From Bacillota bacterium (GTDB taxonomy: Bacteria; Bacillota; Limnochordia; Darwinibacteriales; Darwinibacteriaceae), in contig JAAYRS010000133.1 of the NCBI GenBank assembly GCA_012518645.1, positions 1 to 32,048 of the forward strand: 32,048 nt of DNA. Direction: 5' to 3'. The notes under the pieces are model-generated. The model saw only the letters and a program-made list of their open reading frames with translations. It was not told the origin of the DNA and did not search any database. Positions 6,652 to 15,447 of this stretch are shown one piece after another (the first letter of the stretch is position 1; the number at the start of each line of letters is the position of its first letter). The position numbers and the translations under genes are program-made.

Positions 6652-7695
6652 ATGATTGGTGTTAAGAAACATGTTCAGGCACTGGCTATCCTGTTAGTAA
6701 TGACACTGATAGTGACAGGGCTGGTAGGCATCGGCAGCGCCAGCGACGAGGTTTCCGGAAGAGTTGTCATCTACACATCCATGTATGAAGACATTATCGA
6801 AGCCATGGACAGGACTTTAAACAAACGCTTCCCTAATATTGATGTTGTGTTCTTCTACGGCGGTACCGGTACACTTCAGGCTAAGATTGCCGCGGAAATG
6901 GATACAGGTAAAATGGGGTGCGACATTATGATGGTTGCGGACCCTTCCTATGCTCTTGAGCTTAAAGACGCCGGCGTACTACATAAATATTTATCGCCTG
7001 CCCGGGAAAATCTGGCTTTTGAGTACGAAAAAGAGGGTTATTGGTATCCCGTCCGCGTCTTAAATATGGTGTTAGCCTACAATCCGGAAAAATATTCTCT
7101 GGAGGAAATTCCCACATCCTTATACGATTTTGCTTATGATGAGCGGGTCAAAGGTTACATCTCCATGTCCAATCCCCTCACTTCGGGTTCGGCCATGGCC
7201 GCAGTTACCGCCTTGCGCGATAAATACGGTTACGAATATTTCGAAGCACTGGGCAATCAAAATGTAATGATCGAATCCGGTTCTGTTGCCCTGACCAAAC
7301 TAGAAACCGGTGAATGTAAAGTGATTATGATTCTGGAGGAATCCGTGCTGAAAAAAAGGGAAGAAGAGGATTCTCAACTTACAGTGATCTATCCTGACGA
7401 CGGCTCAGTTTTAATGCCTTCTACCATTGTAATGGTTTCCGATGAATGGAGCGCCAGCAACAATATTAAAGCAGCTGAGATAATTACAGACTGGTTCCTA
7501 TCAGAGGAAGGGCAGGCCTCTATTGTTGACGGCTGGATGCATTCTGTTTTAAAAGATTACGATCGTCTGCCTTACGATTCCATCCCGACTATGGAGATCC
7601 TGGCCAACAGCATGCCGGTTAACTGGGAAAATTGTTATTATGAGCAAGAAGAGATCCGCACAAAATTTGAAGAGCTGGTTACGTTTAGAAGATAG
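6652..7695 (+). CDS. ABC transporter substrate-binding protein, ferric iron/PotD-like family
   Basis: The start ATG at 6652 has AAGGAGG upstream; the longer in-frame ATG at 6538 lies before the predicted promoter. A signal peptide (KKHVQALAILLVMTLIVTGLVGIGSAS) ends in an AxA-like site with no lipobox Cys, so the mature protein is predicted to be soluble and exported. The body, starting VVIYTSMYEDIIEAMDRTLNKRFPNIDV with YGGTGTLQAKIAAEM and CDIMMVADPSYALELKDAGVL, matches the AfuA/FbpA/PhnS-like binding proteins. I do not see the adjacent Tyr pair of classical FbpA in the C-lobe, so the ligand could be iron, a sugar phosphate, a phosphonate or another anion. It is the first gene of an operon with permease and ATPase. 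Confidence 0.85.
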   Translation: MIGVKKHVQALAILLVMTLIVTGLVGIGSASDEVSGRVVIYTSMYEDIIEAMDRTLNKRFPNIDVVFFYGGTGTLQAKIAAEMDTGKMGCDIMMVADPSYALELKDAGVLHKYLSPARENLAFEYEKEGYWYPVRVLNMVLAYNPEKYSLEEIPTSLYDFAYDERVKGYISMSNPLTSGSAMAAVTALRDKYGYEYFEALGNQNVMIESGSVALTKLETGECKVIMILEESVLKKREEEDSQLTVIYPDDGSVLMPSTIVMVSDEWSASNNIKAAEIITDWFLSEEGQASIVDGWMHSVLKDYDRLPYDSIPTMEILANSMPVNWENCYYEQEEIRTKFEELVTFRR

Positions 7696-7704
7696 TTACT
7701 GCCA

Positions 7705-7745
7705 GCAAGGGTTTTCGGTTCCCGAAGACCCTTGCTTTTTCCCTT
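7705..7745 (+). terminator. Intra-operon stem-loop with T-run between binding protein and permease
   Basis: A 14-bp stem (7705-7718 pairing with 7722-7735, one G-U pair, 3-nt loop) is followed by TTTTTCCCTTTTT. It has the form of an intrinsic terminator but lies inside the operon, 10 bp after the binding-protein stop. Partial termination or 3'-end protection would raise binding-protein mRNA relative to permease mRNA. Confidence 0.75.
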
Positions 7746-7767
7746 TTTAAGAACAAGGAGTGAGCTT

Positions 7768-9486
7768 ATGAGACCTAGTGTTACCCCCAGGAGTAAGCGT
7801 TGGTTTTTGGATACTACAGAATTCCATTTTGATATTAAGTGGTTCGTAGTGGGGGCAATTGTCCTTTTTTTATTAATATTCCAAGTTTTCCCCCTACTCT
7901 ACTTGGTCTTTAGATCCTTTTTTTCCACCGGTACCTTTTCCATTGAGGCCTTTAAACGAGTTTATTCCTACCCTCTTAATTGGTCGGCGCTGCGTAATAC
8001 CGTTGTAACAGCCAGCCTTTCCATGGTCTTTGGGGTGTTGATTGCCTTTCCTTTGGCTTGGCTGGTCGGCAGGACCAATCTTTACGGTAAGAAATTCTTT
8101 CGCACCCTCTTTGTAATGACTTATATGGTGCCTCCCTATGTGGGAGCCATGGCTTGGCTGCGCCTGCTTAACCCCAGGGTGGGCACCCTAAACATCTTAC
8201 TGCAAAACATGTTTGGCCTCAGCGAGACGCCCTTTAACATCTATACCGTAGGCGGATTGGTTTGGGTTTTGACCACATTCTACTACCCCTATGCCTTCAT
8301 TACTATCTCCCGGGCTATGGAAAAAATGGATCCTTCTTTAGAAGAAGCCTCCCGCATTTCCGGGGCATCATCACTGCGGACCCTAACCACTGTCACCCTG
8401 CCCATGATGGCACCAAGCCTGGTTGCTGCAGCCCTGCTTGTTTTTGTTTCTGCAGGATCCTGCTACGGAATCCCTTCCATCGTGGGGGCACCGGGTCAAG
8501 TCCATACTGTAACAACCCGGATTATTGACTTTGTTTATATTGGATCCCAGGAAGGATTGACAGACGCAACCACTTTAGCCGTGTTCTTAATGCTAATCGC
8601 CAATATTGTGCTTTATGTCTCCACCTTTGTAGTCGGCCGCCGGCAGTACATAACTATTTCCGGCAAATCGACCCGCCCCAATATTGTGGATTTAGGCCGC
8701 TGGCGGATCCCCATTACTGTGCTTGTCTGCCTTTTCGCACTTTTAGTTGTCGTCATCCCCTTTTTAACAGTTGCCAGTACTTCAATTTTAGTTAATCTCG
8801 GGAAGCCTTTTGTCCTTGAAAATCTTACCTTTAAGTATTGGGAACGGATTTTTACCCGCAAGGCAATTTTGCAGTCCATGCGCAACAGCCTGGTTTCCGG
8901 CGGAGTTGCAGCCACGGCGGGTATTGCGGTATCTTTAGTGATGGCTTACCTTCTAGTGCGCACAAATGTCAAAGGCAAACAACTGCCCGACTTTCTGATT
9001 ACCGTAGGCAGCGGAACTCCTAGTGTGGTAATTGCCCTAGCCCTAATTATGACCATGTCCGGCCGTTTCGGGATAAACATCTATAACACCCTAACAATCA
9101 TGATTATCGCTTATATGATCAAATATCTTTTAATGGGCATGCGCACCGTTGTCTCAGCCATGACCCAAATCCACCCATCTTTGGAAGAGGCCTCACAAAT
9201 ATCCGGTGCGGGATGGATCCGGGTTTTTAAAGATGTCACAGTTCCTTTAATCGGGCCTTCTGTTGTGGCGGGCTGGTTCTTGATCTTTATGCCCTCTTTT
9301 TATGAGCTTACCATGTCCACTCTACTTTATTCCACGGATACAAAAACTCTGGGCTATGAGCTTTTTACCTACCAGACTTATCACAGCCAGCAGACAGCTT
9401 CTGCTTTGGCAACGGCCATTCTGCTGCTGGTTATCATTGTAAATTGGCTTTTAAACCGCCTAACCGGCGGCGAGTTTTCCATTTAG
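7768..9486 (+). CDS. Fused double-domain ABC permease (ferric iron type)
   Basis: A 572-residue inner-membrane protein made of two BPD_transp_1 permease halves in one chain, as in FbpB/AfuB-type transporters, with about 12 membrane segments. Each half has its EAA loop that docks the ATPase: EEASRISGASSLRTLTTVTLPMMAPS in the first half and EEASQISGAGWIRVFKDVTVPLIGPS in the second. The start is ATG 7768 with AAGGAG eight bases upstream; a more upstream in-frame ATG at 7732 falls inside the intra-operon stem-loop and is unlikely. Its ATPase partner follows after 16 bp. Confidence 0.93.
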   Translation: MRPSVTPRSKRWFLDTTEFHFDIKWFVVGAIVLFLLIFQVFPLLYLVFRSFFSTGTFSIEAFKRVYSYPLNWSALRNTVVTASLSMVFGVLIAFPLAWLVGRTNLYGKKFFRTLFVMTYMVPPYVGAMAWLRLLNPRVGTLNILLQNMFGLSETPFNIYTVGGLVWVLTTFYYPYAFITISRAMEKMDPSLEEASRISGASSLRTLTTVTLPMMAPSLVAAALLVFVSAGSCYGIPSIVGAPGQVHTVTTRIIDFVYIGSQEGLTDATTLAVFLMLIANIVLYVSTFVVGRRQYITISGKSTRPNIVDLGRWRIPITVLVCLFALLVVVIPFLTVASTSILVNLGKPFVLENLTFKYWERIFTRKAILQSMRNSLVSGGVAATAGIAVSLVMAYLLVRTNVKGKQLPDFLITVGSGTPSVVIALALIMTMSGRFGINIYNTLTIMIIAYMIKYLLMGMRTVVSAMTQIHPSLEEASQISGAGWIRVFKDVTVPLIGPSVVAGWFLIFMPSFYELTMSTLLYSTDTKTLGYELFTYQTYHSQQTASALATAILLLVIIVNWLLNRLTGGEFSI

Positions 9487-9502
9487 CGAGGGAGGTTTGA
9501 GA

Positions 9503-10576
9503 ATGTCTACTATTGCAATCAAAAACGTCACTAAAGCTTTTGGTGATGTAGTCGTACTTAAAGATTTTAATTTAGTGGTCGGTGATAGAGAGTTTGTTAC
9601 CCTTCTCGGCCCTTCCGGCTGCGGTAAAACCACTATGCTGCGGATCATAGCCGGGTTTGAAAAACCCACTGCAGGCGAAATACACATTGGGGAGAGGGTT
9701 GTCAGCTCGGATAAAGTTTTTGTACCCCCGGAAAGAAGGGGAATCGGAATGGTCTTTCAATCCTACGCAGTTTGGCCTCATATGAACGTGTTTAACAACG
9801 TAGCTTATCCGCTGAGAATTGCGAGAAGACCCCGCGGGGAAATAAGGGAGAAAGTGGAACGCATTTTAAAAGCGGTCCACCTCAGCCAATATGCAAGCCG
9901 CTTCCCCTCCCAGCTTTCCGGAGGACAACAGCAGCGGGTGGCCTTAGGGCGCGCTTTGGTAGCTGAACCAAGGCTGCTTCTGCTTGATGAGCCCTTATCC
10001 AACCTCGATGCCAAACTGCGGGAAAGTATGCGCTTTGAGATTAAAGAAATCCAGAAAGCTTTTGGAATTACGGTAGTCTACGTCACCCATGATCAAACAG
10101 AGGCAATGGCCATGTCCGATCGCATTGTTGTTATTAATCACGGTATCATCCAGCAGCTGGGGCCTCCCACAAAAATTTATCAGCGGCCCAGTAATCAATT
10201 TGTGGCTGACTTCGTGGGTAAAGTGAATTTCCTGCGGGGAGAAGTCAAAAACGGCCGCATCGAATTGACGGGCCTGGGCCAATCCATCCCCTACGACGGT
10301 ATTTACACCGGGAAAGTTATCGTTGCCATCCGCCCGGAAAACATCTTTTTAAAGCCGGATCGGGAAGGCACTTTAAAAGGACGCCTTCAGAACATGTTTT
10401 ATTTGGGCGATGTCAATGATTGCCGCGTGGACATAGGCGGCGAAGTAATTCGAATTATCGCCGATAGCATCACTTATGAGGATCTGCGGGAAAATCAAGA
10501 AATTTCACTTCATCTTCGGGATTTTCTTGTCTACGAAGATGACGGAAAAGATGATCATACCAAAATCGCCACTTAA
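9503..10576 (+). CDS. ABC transporter ATP-binding protein (FbpC/PotA type)
   Basis: A 357-residue ATPase. Walker [11 protein letters not shown]-loop [11 protein letters not shown], signature LSGGQQQR, Walker [13 protein letters not shown] and H-loop [11 protein letters not shown] are all intact. The C-terminal part (about 235-350: [16 protein letters not shown] to LRDFLVYED) is a TOBE domain that often binds the substrate or a regulator. The ATG at 9503 is preferred over an in-frame TTG at 9497 because GAGGGAGG sits seven bases upstream. It energises the preceding double permease. It could in principle also serve the ATPase-less sugar transporters in the window, but its family (iron/polyamine CUT) makes that unlikely. 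Confidence 0.94.
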   Translation: MSTIAIKNVTKAFGDVVVLKDFNLVVGDREFVTLLGPSGCGKTTMLRIIAGFEKPTAGEIHIGERVVSSDKVFVPPERRGIGMVFQSYAVWPHMNVFNNVAYPLRIARRPRGEIREKVERILKAVHLSQYASRFPSQLSGGQQQRVALGRALVAEPRLLLLDEPLSNLDAKLRESMRFEIKEIQKAFGITVVYVTHDQTEAMAMSDRIVVINHGIIQQLGPPTKIYQRPSNQFVADFVGKVNFLRGEVKNGRIELTGLGQSIPYDGIYTGKVIVAIRPENIFLKPDREGTLKGRLQNMFYLGDVNDCRVDIGGEVIRIIADSITYEDLRENQEISLHLRDFLVYEDDGKDDHTKIAT

Positions 10577-10592
10577 AAGAAGAGCAGCGTTT

Positions 10593-10622
10593 ACCCCCAT
10601 CCTTTCAGGAGGGGGGGTTTTT
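10593..10622 (+). terminator. Terminator of the ferric/PotD-type ABC operon
   Basis: ACCCCC...CCT pairs with AGG...GGGGGT (10593-10603 and 10607-10618, imperfect), followed by a T-run to 10622. It lies 17 bp after the ATPase stop, just before the convergent kinase gene. Confidence 0.75.
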
Positions 10623-10628
10623 ATTGAA

Positions 10629-11582
10629 TTAGATTACAGGAGGCATACCCCCGGCTTGAGCCAGAATTTTTGCGGCGCAGCGGGTTGCCCTTAGGCCGAT
10701 TTTTTTTAGCAATCTTTGATCAAGAAGGGCCAGTTCATTGCGATCCACCACCCTATTTTGCTGTAATTCCGCTAACATGCCGGCAACAAAAGCATCTCCT
10801 CCCCCGGTGGTGTCAATTACTTCGATTTCCGGAGGCGGTACAAAACACCTTTGAGAAGGTGTAAGCAGCAGAGCCCCTTGGGGGCCCGCGGTGTAAGCCA
10901 GCAGCTTAATACCGAAGCTAAAATAATCTTCCGGTTTGGCAAGGGAACCATCAACGTTCTTGGCAATCCAGCGTAAGTCTTCGTCACTTATTTTAAGCAG
11001 ATCCACTTCCCCTAAAACGTCTAAAATGGCTTTTGGCGCCTGAGGATAGTCTTTCAGGATATCAGGGCGGATGTTAATATCGTAGGAGCGGATAGCCCGG
11101 CTTGCTTCTAACTGTTTTAGAAACGTTTCAGTCACTTTAACCCCAGCTTCAAAAACCAGCAATACCGAACCAAAATGGAAAAATTCAACTTCGGGGGAAA
11201 GGCCGGTTTTCGCCTTATCGATTAATTCCAAAGCGGAACCCCGCAAGTAAAGGTTAAAACCCCTTTCGCCCTCCGGCGTGTTCATAACGACAGCAAAAGG
11301 GGTTCTTGTACCGGAAAAAGTAATGCTGTGATCGAGGTTAATACCTCTTTCCAAGAGCATCTTCCGCAGGCTGGCCCCAAGAAGATCATCCGAAAAAGCG
11401 CTAATCAAGGAGACGCGTTTGTTCATGCCGGCTAAATTAGCAGCTACGTTAGCAGGGGCGCCCCCGGGAGAACCATGGAGGACAATTTGTTTTTGGCCCG
11501 GGATTAATTCGCGGACAGAGTCGAAATAAAAGTCAAAAAGAGTTTCTCCTAAAATAACGATGGGTTCGTTTTTTGGTTTCAA
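10629..11582 (-). CDS. PfkB-family sugar kinase, probable fructokinase
   Basis: A 317-residue cytoplasmic kinase of the ribokinase/PfkB fold. The N-terminal signature GSPGGAPANVAANLAGM and the C-terminal DTTGGGDAFVAG (catalytic Asp in GDAF; the usual DTTGAGD has one Ala changed to Gly) are both present. The GGAPANVA form and the opening VILGETLFDFYFD are characteristic of fructokinases. The start is TTG 11582, about nine bases after an AAGG; no ATG alternative exists nearby. It is the last gene of the LacI-headed operon, 26 bp after a dehydrogenase. The likely role is phosphorylation of the ketose (fructose or similar) made from an imported polyol. The specific sugar is inferred. Confidence 0.85.
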   Translation of the reverse strand: MKPKNEPIVILGETLFDFYFDSVRELIPGQKQIVLHGSPGGAPANVAANLAGMNKRVSLISAFSDDLLGASLRKMLLERGINLDHSITFSGTRTPFAVVMNTPEGERGFNLYLRGSALELIDKAKTGLSPEVEFFHFGSVLLVFEAGVKVTETFLKQLEASRAIRSYDINIRPDILKDYPQAPKAILDVLGEVDLLKISDEDLRWIAKNVDGSLAKPEDYFSFGIKLLAYTAGPQGALLLTPSQRCFVPPPEIEVIDTTGGGDAFVAGMLAELQQNRVVDRNELALLDQRLLKKIGLRATRCAAKILAQAGGMPPVI

Positions 11583-11608
11583 GGAAATCAGCCTTTCCGA
11601 GAAAATTG

Positions 11609-12595
11609 TTAATCCTGGACGACTACTTTAAGAACCGAAGCCCGGCCTACAAGTTTAATAGCTTCGCCGAACTGTTCCAGCTTGATTTTATGGGTAAGGA
11701 GTTCTTCCGCCTCAACCAGCCCGCTTTGAAGCAGCTTTAAAGCCGGAGCAATCCCCGCTTTAAGGGAAAAAGAACCTGCAATGCGGATATCCCGCCGGTA
11801 GATATCATAGGGCTCAATTTCAACTTTATCCCCGGGAGCGGCTACCCCGAAGTAAAGGATGGAGCCTGAGGTCGCGGTATAGCCGGGCAGCCTTGCAATT
11901 ACTCCCGCAACTCCGGTTGCGTCAACAACGACGTCAAACCGCTCTTTTAATTTTTCCTGCTCCGCGGCCTGATAGGTTTTAGAAGCACCGAGTTTTTCTG
12001 CCCTGGCCAGCCTTTCCCGGTGTAAGTCCACCACGCTGACACTGACAATACCCTTGAACTTAAGGCTCTGCATCATCAATAAACCCATGGGCCCGGCGCC
12101 GAAAACCAAGGCACGGCCTCCCTGGTAGCTGGGAATTTGGTTAAGGCCGTGCAAGACACATCCCAAGGGCTCAGCAAAAACCGCCTGTTCAAGGGAAAGA
12201 TTGCCCAAAGGATAAAGATTGGCTTCCTTGACAGCGGCGTATTCCGCAAAGCCACCGGGTATAGTTACACCGTAGGCATCGAGGTTTTCACATTGATTCT
12301 GCCGGTTAGTACGGCAGGCGCTGCACCGCCCGCAAGGCACATTGGGATCAACCACTGCATACTTGCTCATCCAACCAGGATCTGCATCCTCCCCTACAGC
12401 CACCACCTTGCCGGCAAACTCGTGGCCCGGGATTATCGGGTAATGGGCATGAAATTTTCCTTCTAAAATGTTGAGATCAGTGTGGCAAAGGCCGCTGGCT
12501 TTGATTTGAAGTAAGACTTGATCGGCCGCGGGCTTTGGCCGGGGCAATTCTACTATTTCCAGAACATTGGGCGCAGTAATTTGAACAGCTTTCAT
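11609..12595 (-). CDS. Zinc-dependent medium-chain alcohol dehydrogenase (polyol type) 1
   Basis: A 328-residue MDR-family enzyme. Catalytic zinc ligands: Cys in SGLCHTD, His-Glu in PGHEFAG, Glu in AEPLGC. The structural zinc site is complete (CGRCSACRTNRQNQC). The Rossmann motif VFGAGPMGLL binds NAD(P), and VVDLHRERLARAEKLG supplies the cofactor-ribose acidic residue, suggesting NAD. The ATG at 12595 is chosen because AGGAGG lies seven bases upstream; an in-frame GTG at 12601 overlaps that site. It likely oxidises a sugar alcohol to a ketose. It is in an operon with a second, distinct dehydrogenase (moderate similarity only), so the pair probably acts on different positions or substrates rather than being a recent duplication. 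Confidence 0.88.
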   Translation of the reverse strand: MKAVQITAPNVLEIVELPRPKPAADQVLLQIKASGLCHTDLNILEGKFHAHYPIIPGHEFAGKVVAVGEDADPGWMSKYAVVDPNVPCGRCSACRTNRQNQCENLDAYGVTIPGGFAEYAAVKEANLYPLGNLSLEQAVFAEPLGCVLHGLNQIPSYQGGRALVFGAGPMGLLMMQSLKFKGIVSVSVVDLHRERLARAEKLGASKTYQAAEQEKLKERFDVVVDATGVAGVIARLPGYTATSGSILYFGVAAPGDKVEIEPYDIYRRDIRIAGSFSLKAGIAPALKLLQSGLVEAEELLTHKIKLEQFGEAIKLVGRASVLKVVVQD

Positions 12596-12606
12596 TTCCA
12601 CTCCTC

Positions 12607-13614
12607 CTATAATTCCAAAACCACTTTAAGGGCTTCCTCTTTTTGATCCTCTAAAACAGCAAAAGCCTGGGCAGCTTGCCTCAAGGGAAACCGGTGGGTA
12701 ATAAGCCTGCTCAAACCGGGATTCAAACCCATAATGCGGATAGCTTCATAGTAATCTTCTTTTGTGTACATTAAAGTCCCCAGCAGATTTAGCTCTTTAT
12801 CCTGCACTAAACCCATTTCAATGGAAGCATTTTCTTCGAAAACACCTAAAACAACAACATTCCCACCTTTATAAGTGAACTTGATGCCTTGGTTCACCGT
12901 TTCTGCCAACCCTACACATTCGAAACTGGAATCGATTCTGACTACCTCTTTCTCCAGCCAAGTTTCTAAATCGGCCCCCTTTGGATTCAGCCCTGCATCT
13001 GCTCCTAACTCCTCCGCCAAGCGCAAGCGATTCTCACTTAAATCAACCGCAATAATCTGCCCCGCTCCGTAAGCTCGTAAAGCTGCTATAACCATAAGTC
13101 CGATTGTCCCTGCCCCCAAAACCAAGACAGACTGGCCGCCAATCCGCGCTATTCTGCGCACGGCATGAACGGCAACAGCAAGGGGTTCAATCAAAACCCC
13201 CTGATCCCAATCCAAGGAACTTGGCAGAACAAAAACCATCTCTTCAGGCACACGCACATATTCAGCAAATGCACCAGGGGCTTGAGCCCCGATCACTTTT
13301 AGGTTTTCACAGATGTTGAAGCGCCCTATACGGCAATTATAACAGGTGCCGCAGACCAATGAGGGCAGGACCGTAACCCTTTTTCCCAGCAATTGGCTTG
13401 AAGCGGGACCGCCTTCGGCTGCGGTCCCTACAAACTCATGTCCAAGGACAATGGGACAGGAGATAAAGGGATGCTTGCCGTTGAAGGCATGGATATCCGA
13501 ACCGCAAATTCCTGTTTGTTTTACTTTAACTAATATTTGGCCTTCTTCCAGTTTAGGTTTTTCAACTCTTTCTAACGCAAATTGCCGGGGGGATTTCAAA
13601 TTTGCCTGCAGCAT
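12607..13614 (-). CDS. Zinc-dependent medium-chain alcohol dehydrogenase (sorbitol/threonine dehydrogenase-like) 2
   Basis: A 335-residue MDR enzyme with the catalytic zinc site (TGICGSDIHAF, LGHEFVG, IEPLAV), a full structural zinc loop (CGTCYNCRIGRFNIC) and cofactor motif VLGAGTIGLM followed by IAVDLSENRLRLAEELGA. The pattern resembles the sorbitol, galactitol-phosphate and L-threonine dehydrogenase branch. The ribosome site AAGGAGG lies upstream of ATG 13614, and the stop is 12 bp from the next dehydrogenase start. Its position directly after the permeases supports a role in oxidising the imported polyol. The substrate cannot be read from the sequence. Confidence 0.88.
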   Translation of the reverse strand: MLQANLKSPRQFALERVEKPKLEEGQILVKVKQTGICGSDIHAFNGKHPFISCPIVLGHEFVGTAAEGGPASSQLLGKRVTVLPSLVCGTCYNCRIGRFNICENLKVIGAQAPGAFAEYVRVPEEMVFVLPSSLDWDQGVLIEPLAVAVHAVRRIARIGGQSVLVLGAGTIGLMVIAALRAYGAGQIIAVDLSENRLRLAEELGADAGLNPKGADLETWLEKEVVRIDSSFECVGLAETVNQGIKFTYKGGNVVVLGVFEENASIEMGLVQDKELNLLGTLMYTKEDYYEAIRIMGLNPGLSRLITHRFPLRQAAQAFAVLEDQKEEALKVVLEL

Positions 13615-13631
13615 TTGATTTCTACCTCCTT

Positions 13632-14474
13632 TTATTCTTTGACAGCACCAAAACTCAAGCCGGTAATTAAATGTTTCCGCACCAGGATAGCAAAGACAAC
13701 CGCCGGCAGGACAGTAATTGTGGCTGCAGCGGACATTTCACCCCAGACAACCCCTTGGAACGTAAGAAACTGGGTCACAATTGTGGGTAAAGTCCGGGCC
13801 TCTGTCGTTGTCAAAAAAAGTGCGAAAGTAAATTCGTTCCAAGATTGAATCAGACAGAGAATGCTGGTTGCAGCCAGCCCATTAGCTGTTAAGGGAATAA
13901 TCAGCCTGCTAAAAACTTGAAAGCGGGAAGAACCGTCGATCAAGGCTGCCTCATCCACTTCAGTGGGGATTTCATCCATAAAGCCTTTTAGCATCCAAGT
14001 AGCAAAGGGGACATTAAAAGATAAATAGGCGATGATTAAGATTAACCGCGTGTCTAAAATCCCCATAAAACTTCCCAGAAAGAAATAGGGGATAACTACG
14101 GCAATGGCCGGTGCCATTCTCACACTTAAGATCCAAAAGGAAATATCCTTTTTTCCTTTGAAATCAAACCGCGAAAGTGCATAGGCGGCGGGGGCAGCCA
14201 GCACGAAGGAGACCAAAACCGAAAATACAATGACCGCCACACTGTTCACAAAATAAGTACCAAAAATTTCTCTGGCAAATAAGGCTCGGTAATTTTCTAG
14301 AGTTGGTTGGAAAAACCATAAAGGCGGAATTTGAAAAGTTTGAATTCGATCTTTGAAAGACATGCTAACCATCCACAAAAAAGGAAAAAGGAACAAAAAT
14401 ACCAAAATTAGGGTCCCGGTCACATCCACGATGGCATCGACTGCTTTAACCCTGGAAGTTCCAGCACTATTCAT
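13632..14474 (-). CDS. Sugar ABC transporter permease, MalG-type
   Basis: A 280-residue CUT1-family permease with six membrane segments and the EAA loop EVDEAALIDGSSRFQVFSRLIIPLTANG that contacts the ATPase. The N-terminus (FLFLFPFLWMVSMSFKDR, LWFFQPTLENYRALF) and the C-terminal LITGLSFGAVKE are typical of the MalG partner. The start ATG 14474 is preceded by AAGGAGGAGCGGG. It pairs with the MalF-type permease 40 bp upstream and is followed after 17 bp by the dehydrogenase gene. Confidence 0.93.
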   Translation of the reverse strand: MNSAGTSRVKAVDAIVDVTGTLILVFLFLFPFLWMVSMSFKDRIQTFQIPPLWFFQPTLENYRALFAREIFGTYFVNSVAVIVFSVLVSFVLAAPAAYALSRFDFKGKKDISFWILSVRMAPAIAVVIPYFFLGSFMGILDTRLILIIAYLSFNVPFATWMLKGFMDEIPTEVDEAALIDGSSRFQVFSRLIIPLTANGLAATSILCLIQSWNEFTFALFLTTTEARTLPTIVTQFLTFQGVVWGEMSAAATITVLPAVVFAILVRKHLITGLSFGAVKE

Positions 14475-14506
14475 CCCGCTCCTCCTTACTGAGTCTTTTA
14501 ATTATC

Positions 14507-14525
14507 ATCGGCCTTTAGGCCGATT
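14507..14525 (-). other. Stem-loop at the end of the MalF-type permease gene
   Basis: ATCGGCCT/AGGCCGAT is a perfect 8-bp inverted repeat overlapping the stop codon of the permease. No T-run follows on the minus strand, so it is more likely an RNA stability or coupling element than a terminator. Confidence 0.4.
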
Positions 14526-15390
14526 TTGGCTCGCTGTCCAGAATTTTAATCAAGAATTGGCTTAATAAAATTATTGCTGCTAAGAGAAAAACAGCAATAG
14601 CTGAAGCCCTGCCCACCATGCCCGTATGGTAAAACCCCGTGCGGTAAATCAGCATTGAGATTAACTCAGTGGCATCCGCAGGACCTCCCCCCGTCAAAGA
14701 GAAAATTACATCGAACATCTTCAGGGCATCCATCCCCCGCAAAAGGAGAGCAATCAGGATAATTGGCCTTAAAAGAGGAAGGGTAATGTTCCAAAGCATT
14801 TGGAAGCGGGAGGCGCCGTCGACCATGGCCGCCTCAAAAGGTGTTCGAGGCAGGGCGCTAAGGCCCGCCAGCAAAATTAGGGTTACAAACGGGGTCCACT
14901 GCCAAACTTCCACAATAACAGCCGACAGCAGCGCTAATTCATACCCATACCAATTGGGCTGCAGGTTGATAAAACCGAGAAGATAATTGACAATGCCGTA
15001 AGTTGGATTGAAATAAAGCCGCCAGATCAATCCGGCAATACTTGGTGTTACGGTCATGGGGATAATGAGACTTCCAATTAGAAACCCTCTCCAAAGCAAA
15101 GTGCGCCGGGAGAGAAAGGAAGCAATTAAAAACCCCAGGATAAATTGGACTGTCACGGCGCTTACCGTGTAAATCAATGTCCGCACTAGAGCAGAACGAA
15201 AAAGAGGGTTTTGCAAGGTATGCGAAAAATTTTTTAGGCCGATAAATACCCGTTCATCCCAAGGAAAACCTAATTCCCAATGGTGTAAAGAGGTAAAGAA
15301 AAGAAAGAAAGTCGGAACTATGGTGATGATAAACAAAGCAGCCAAAGCAGGGGCCAGCCAGGCATAAGGTGACTGCAGGAACTTTTTCAC
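14515..15390 (-). CDS. Sugar ABC transporter permease, MalF-type
   Basis: A 291-residue CUT1 permease with six membrane segments starting near AWLAPALAALFIITIVPTFFLFF and the EAA loop PFEAAMVDGASRFQMLWNITLPLLRP. DVIFSLTGGGPADATELISMLIYRTGF is the conserved family segment. The start is taken as GTG 15390, because TGGAGGTGA lies just upstream; the in-frame GTG at 15399 is part of that ribosome site. It forms the translocation pore with the following MalG-type protein. No ATPase gene is in the operon. Confidence 0.92.
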   Translation of the reverse strand: MKKFLQSPYAWLAPALAALFIITIVPTFFLFFTSLHHWELGFPWDERVFIGLKNFSHTLQNPLFRSALVRTLIYTVSAVTVQFILGFLIASFLSRRTLLWRGFLIGSLIIPMTVTPSIAGLIWRLYFNPTYGIVNYLLGFINLQPNWYGYELALLSAVIVEVWQWTPFVTLILLAGLSALPRTPFEAAMVDGASRFQMLWNITLPLLRPIILIALLLRGMDALKMFDVIFSLTGGGPADATELISMLIYRTGFYHTGMVGRASAIAVFLLAAIILLSQFLIKILDSEPKSA

Positions 15391-15411
15391 ACCGTTCACC
15401 TCCAGGAGTAA

Positions 15412-15439
15412 GCAGCGGCGGGGGTAACCCCGCCGCTGC
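15412..15439 (-). other. Very stable intra-operon stem-loop between binding protein and permease
   Basis: A perfect 12-bp GC-rich stem (15412-15423 with 15428-15439) and a 4-nt loop lie between the binding-protein stop and the permease ribosome site. No T-run follows. It occupies the same position as the stem-loops at 7705 and 21538. Confidence 0.7.
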
Positions 15440-15447
15440 CGGGAATT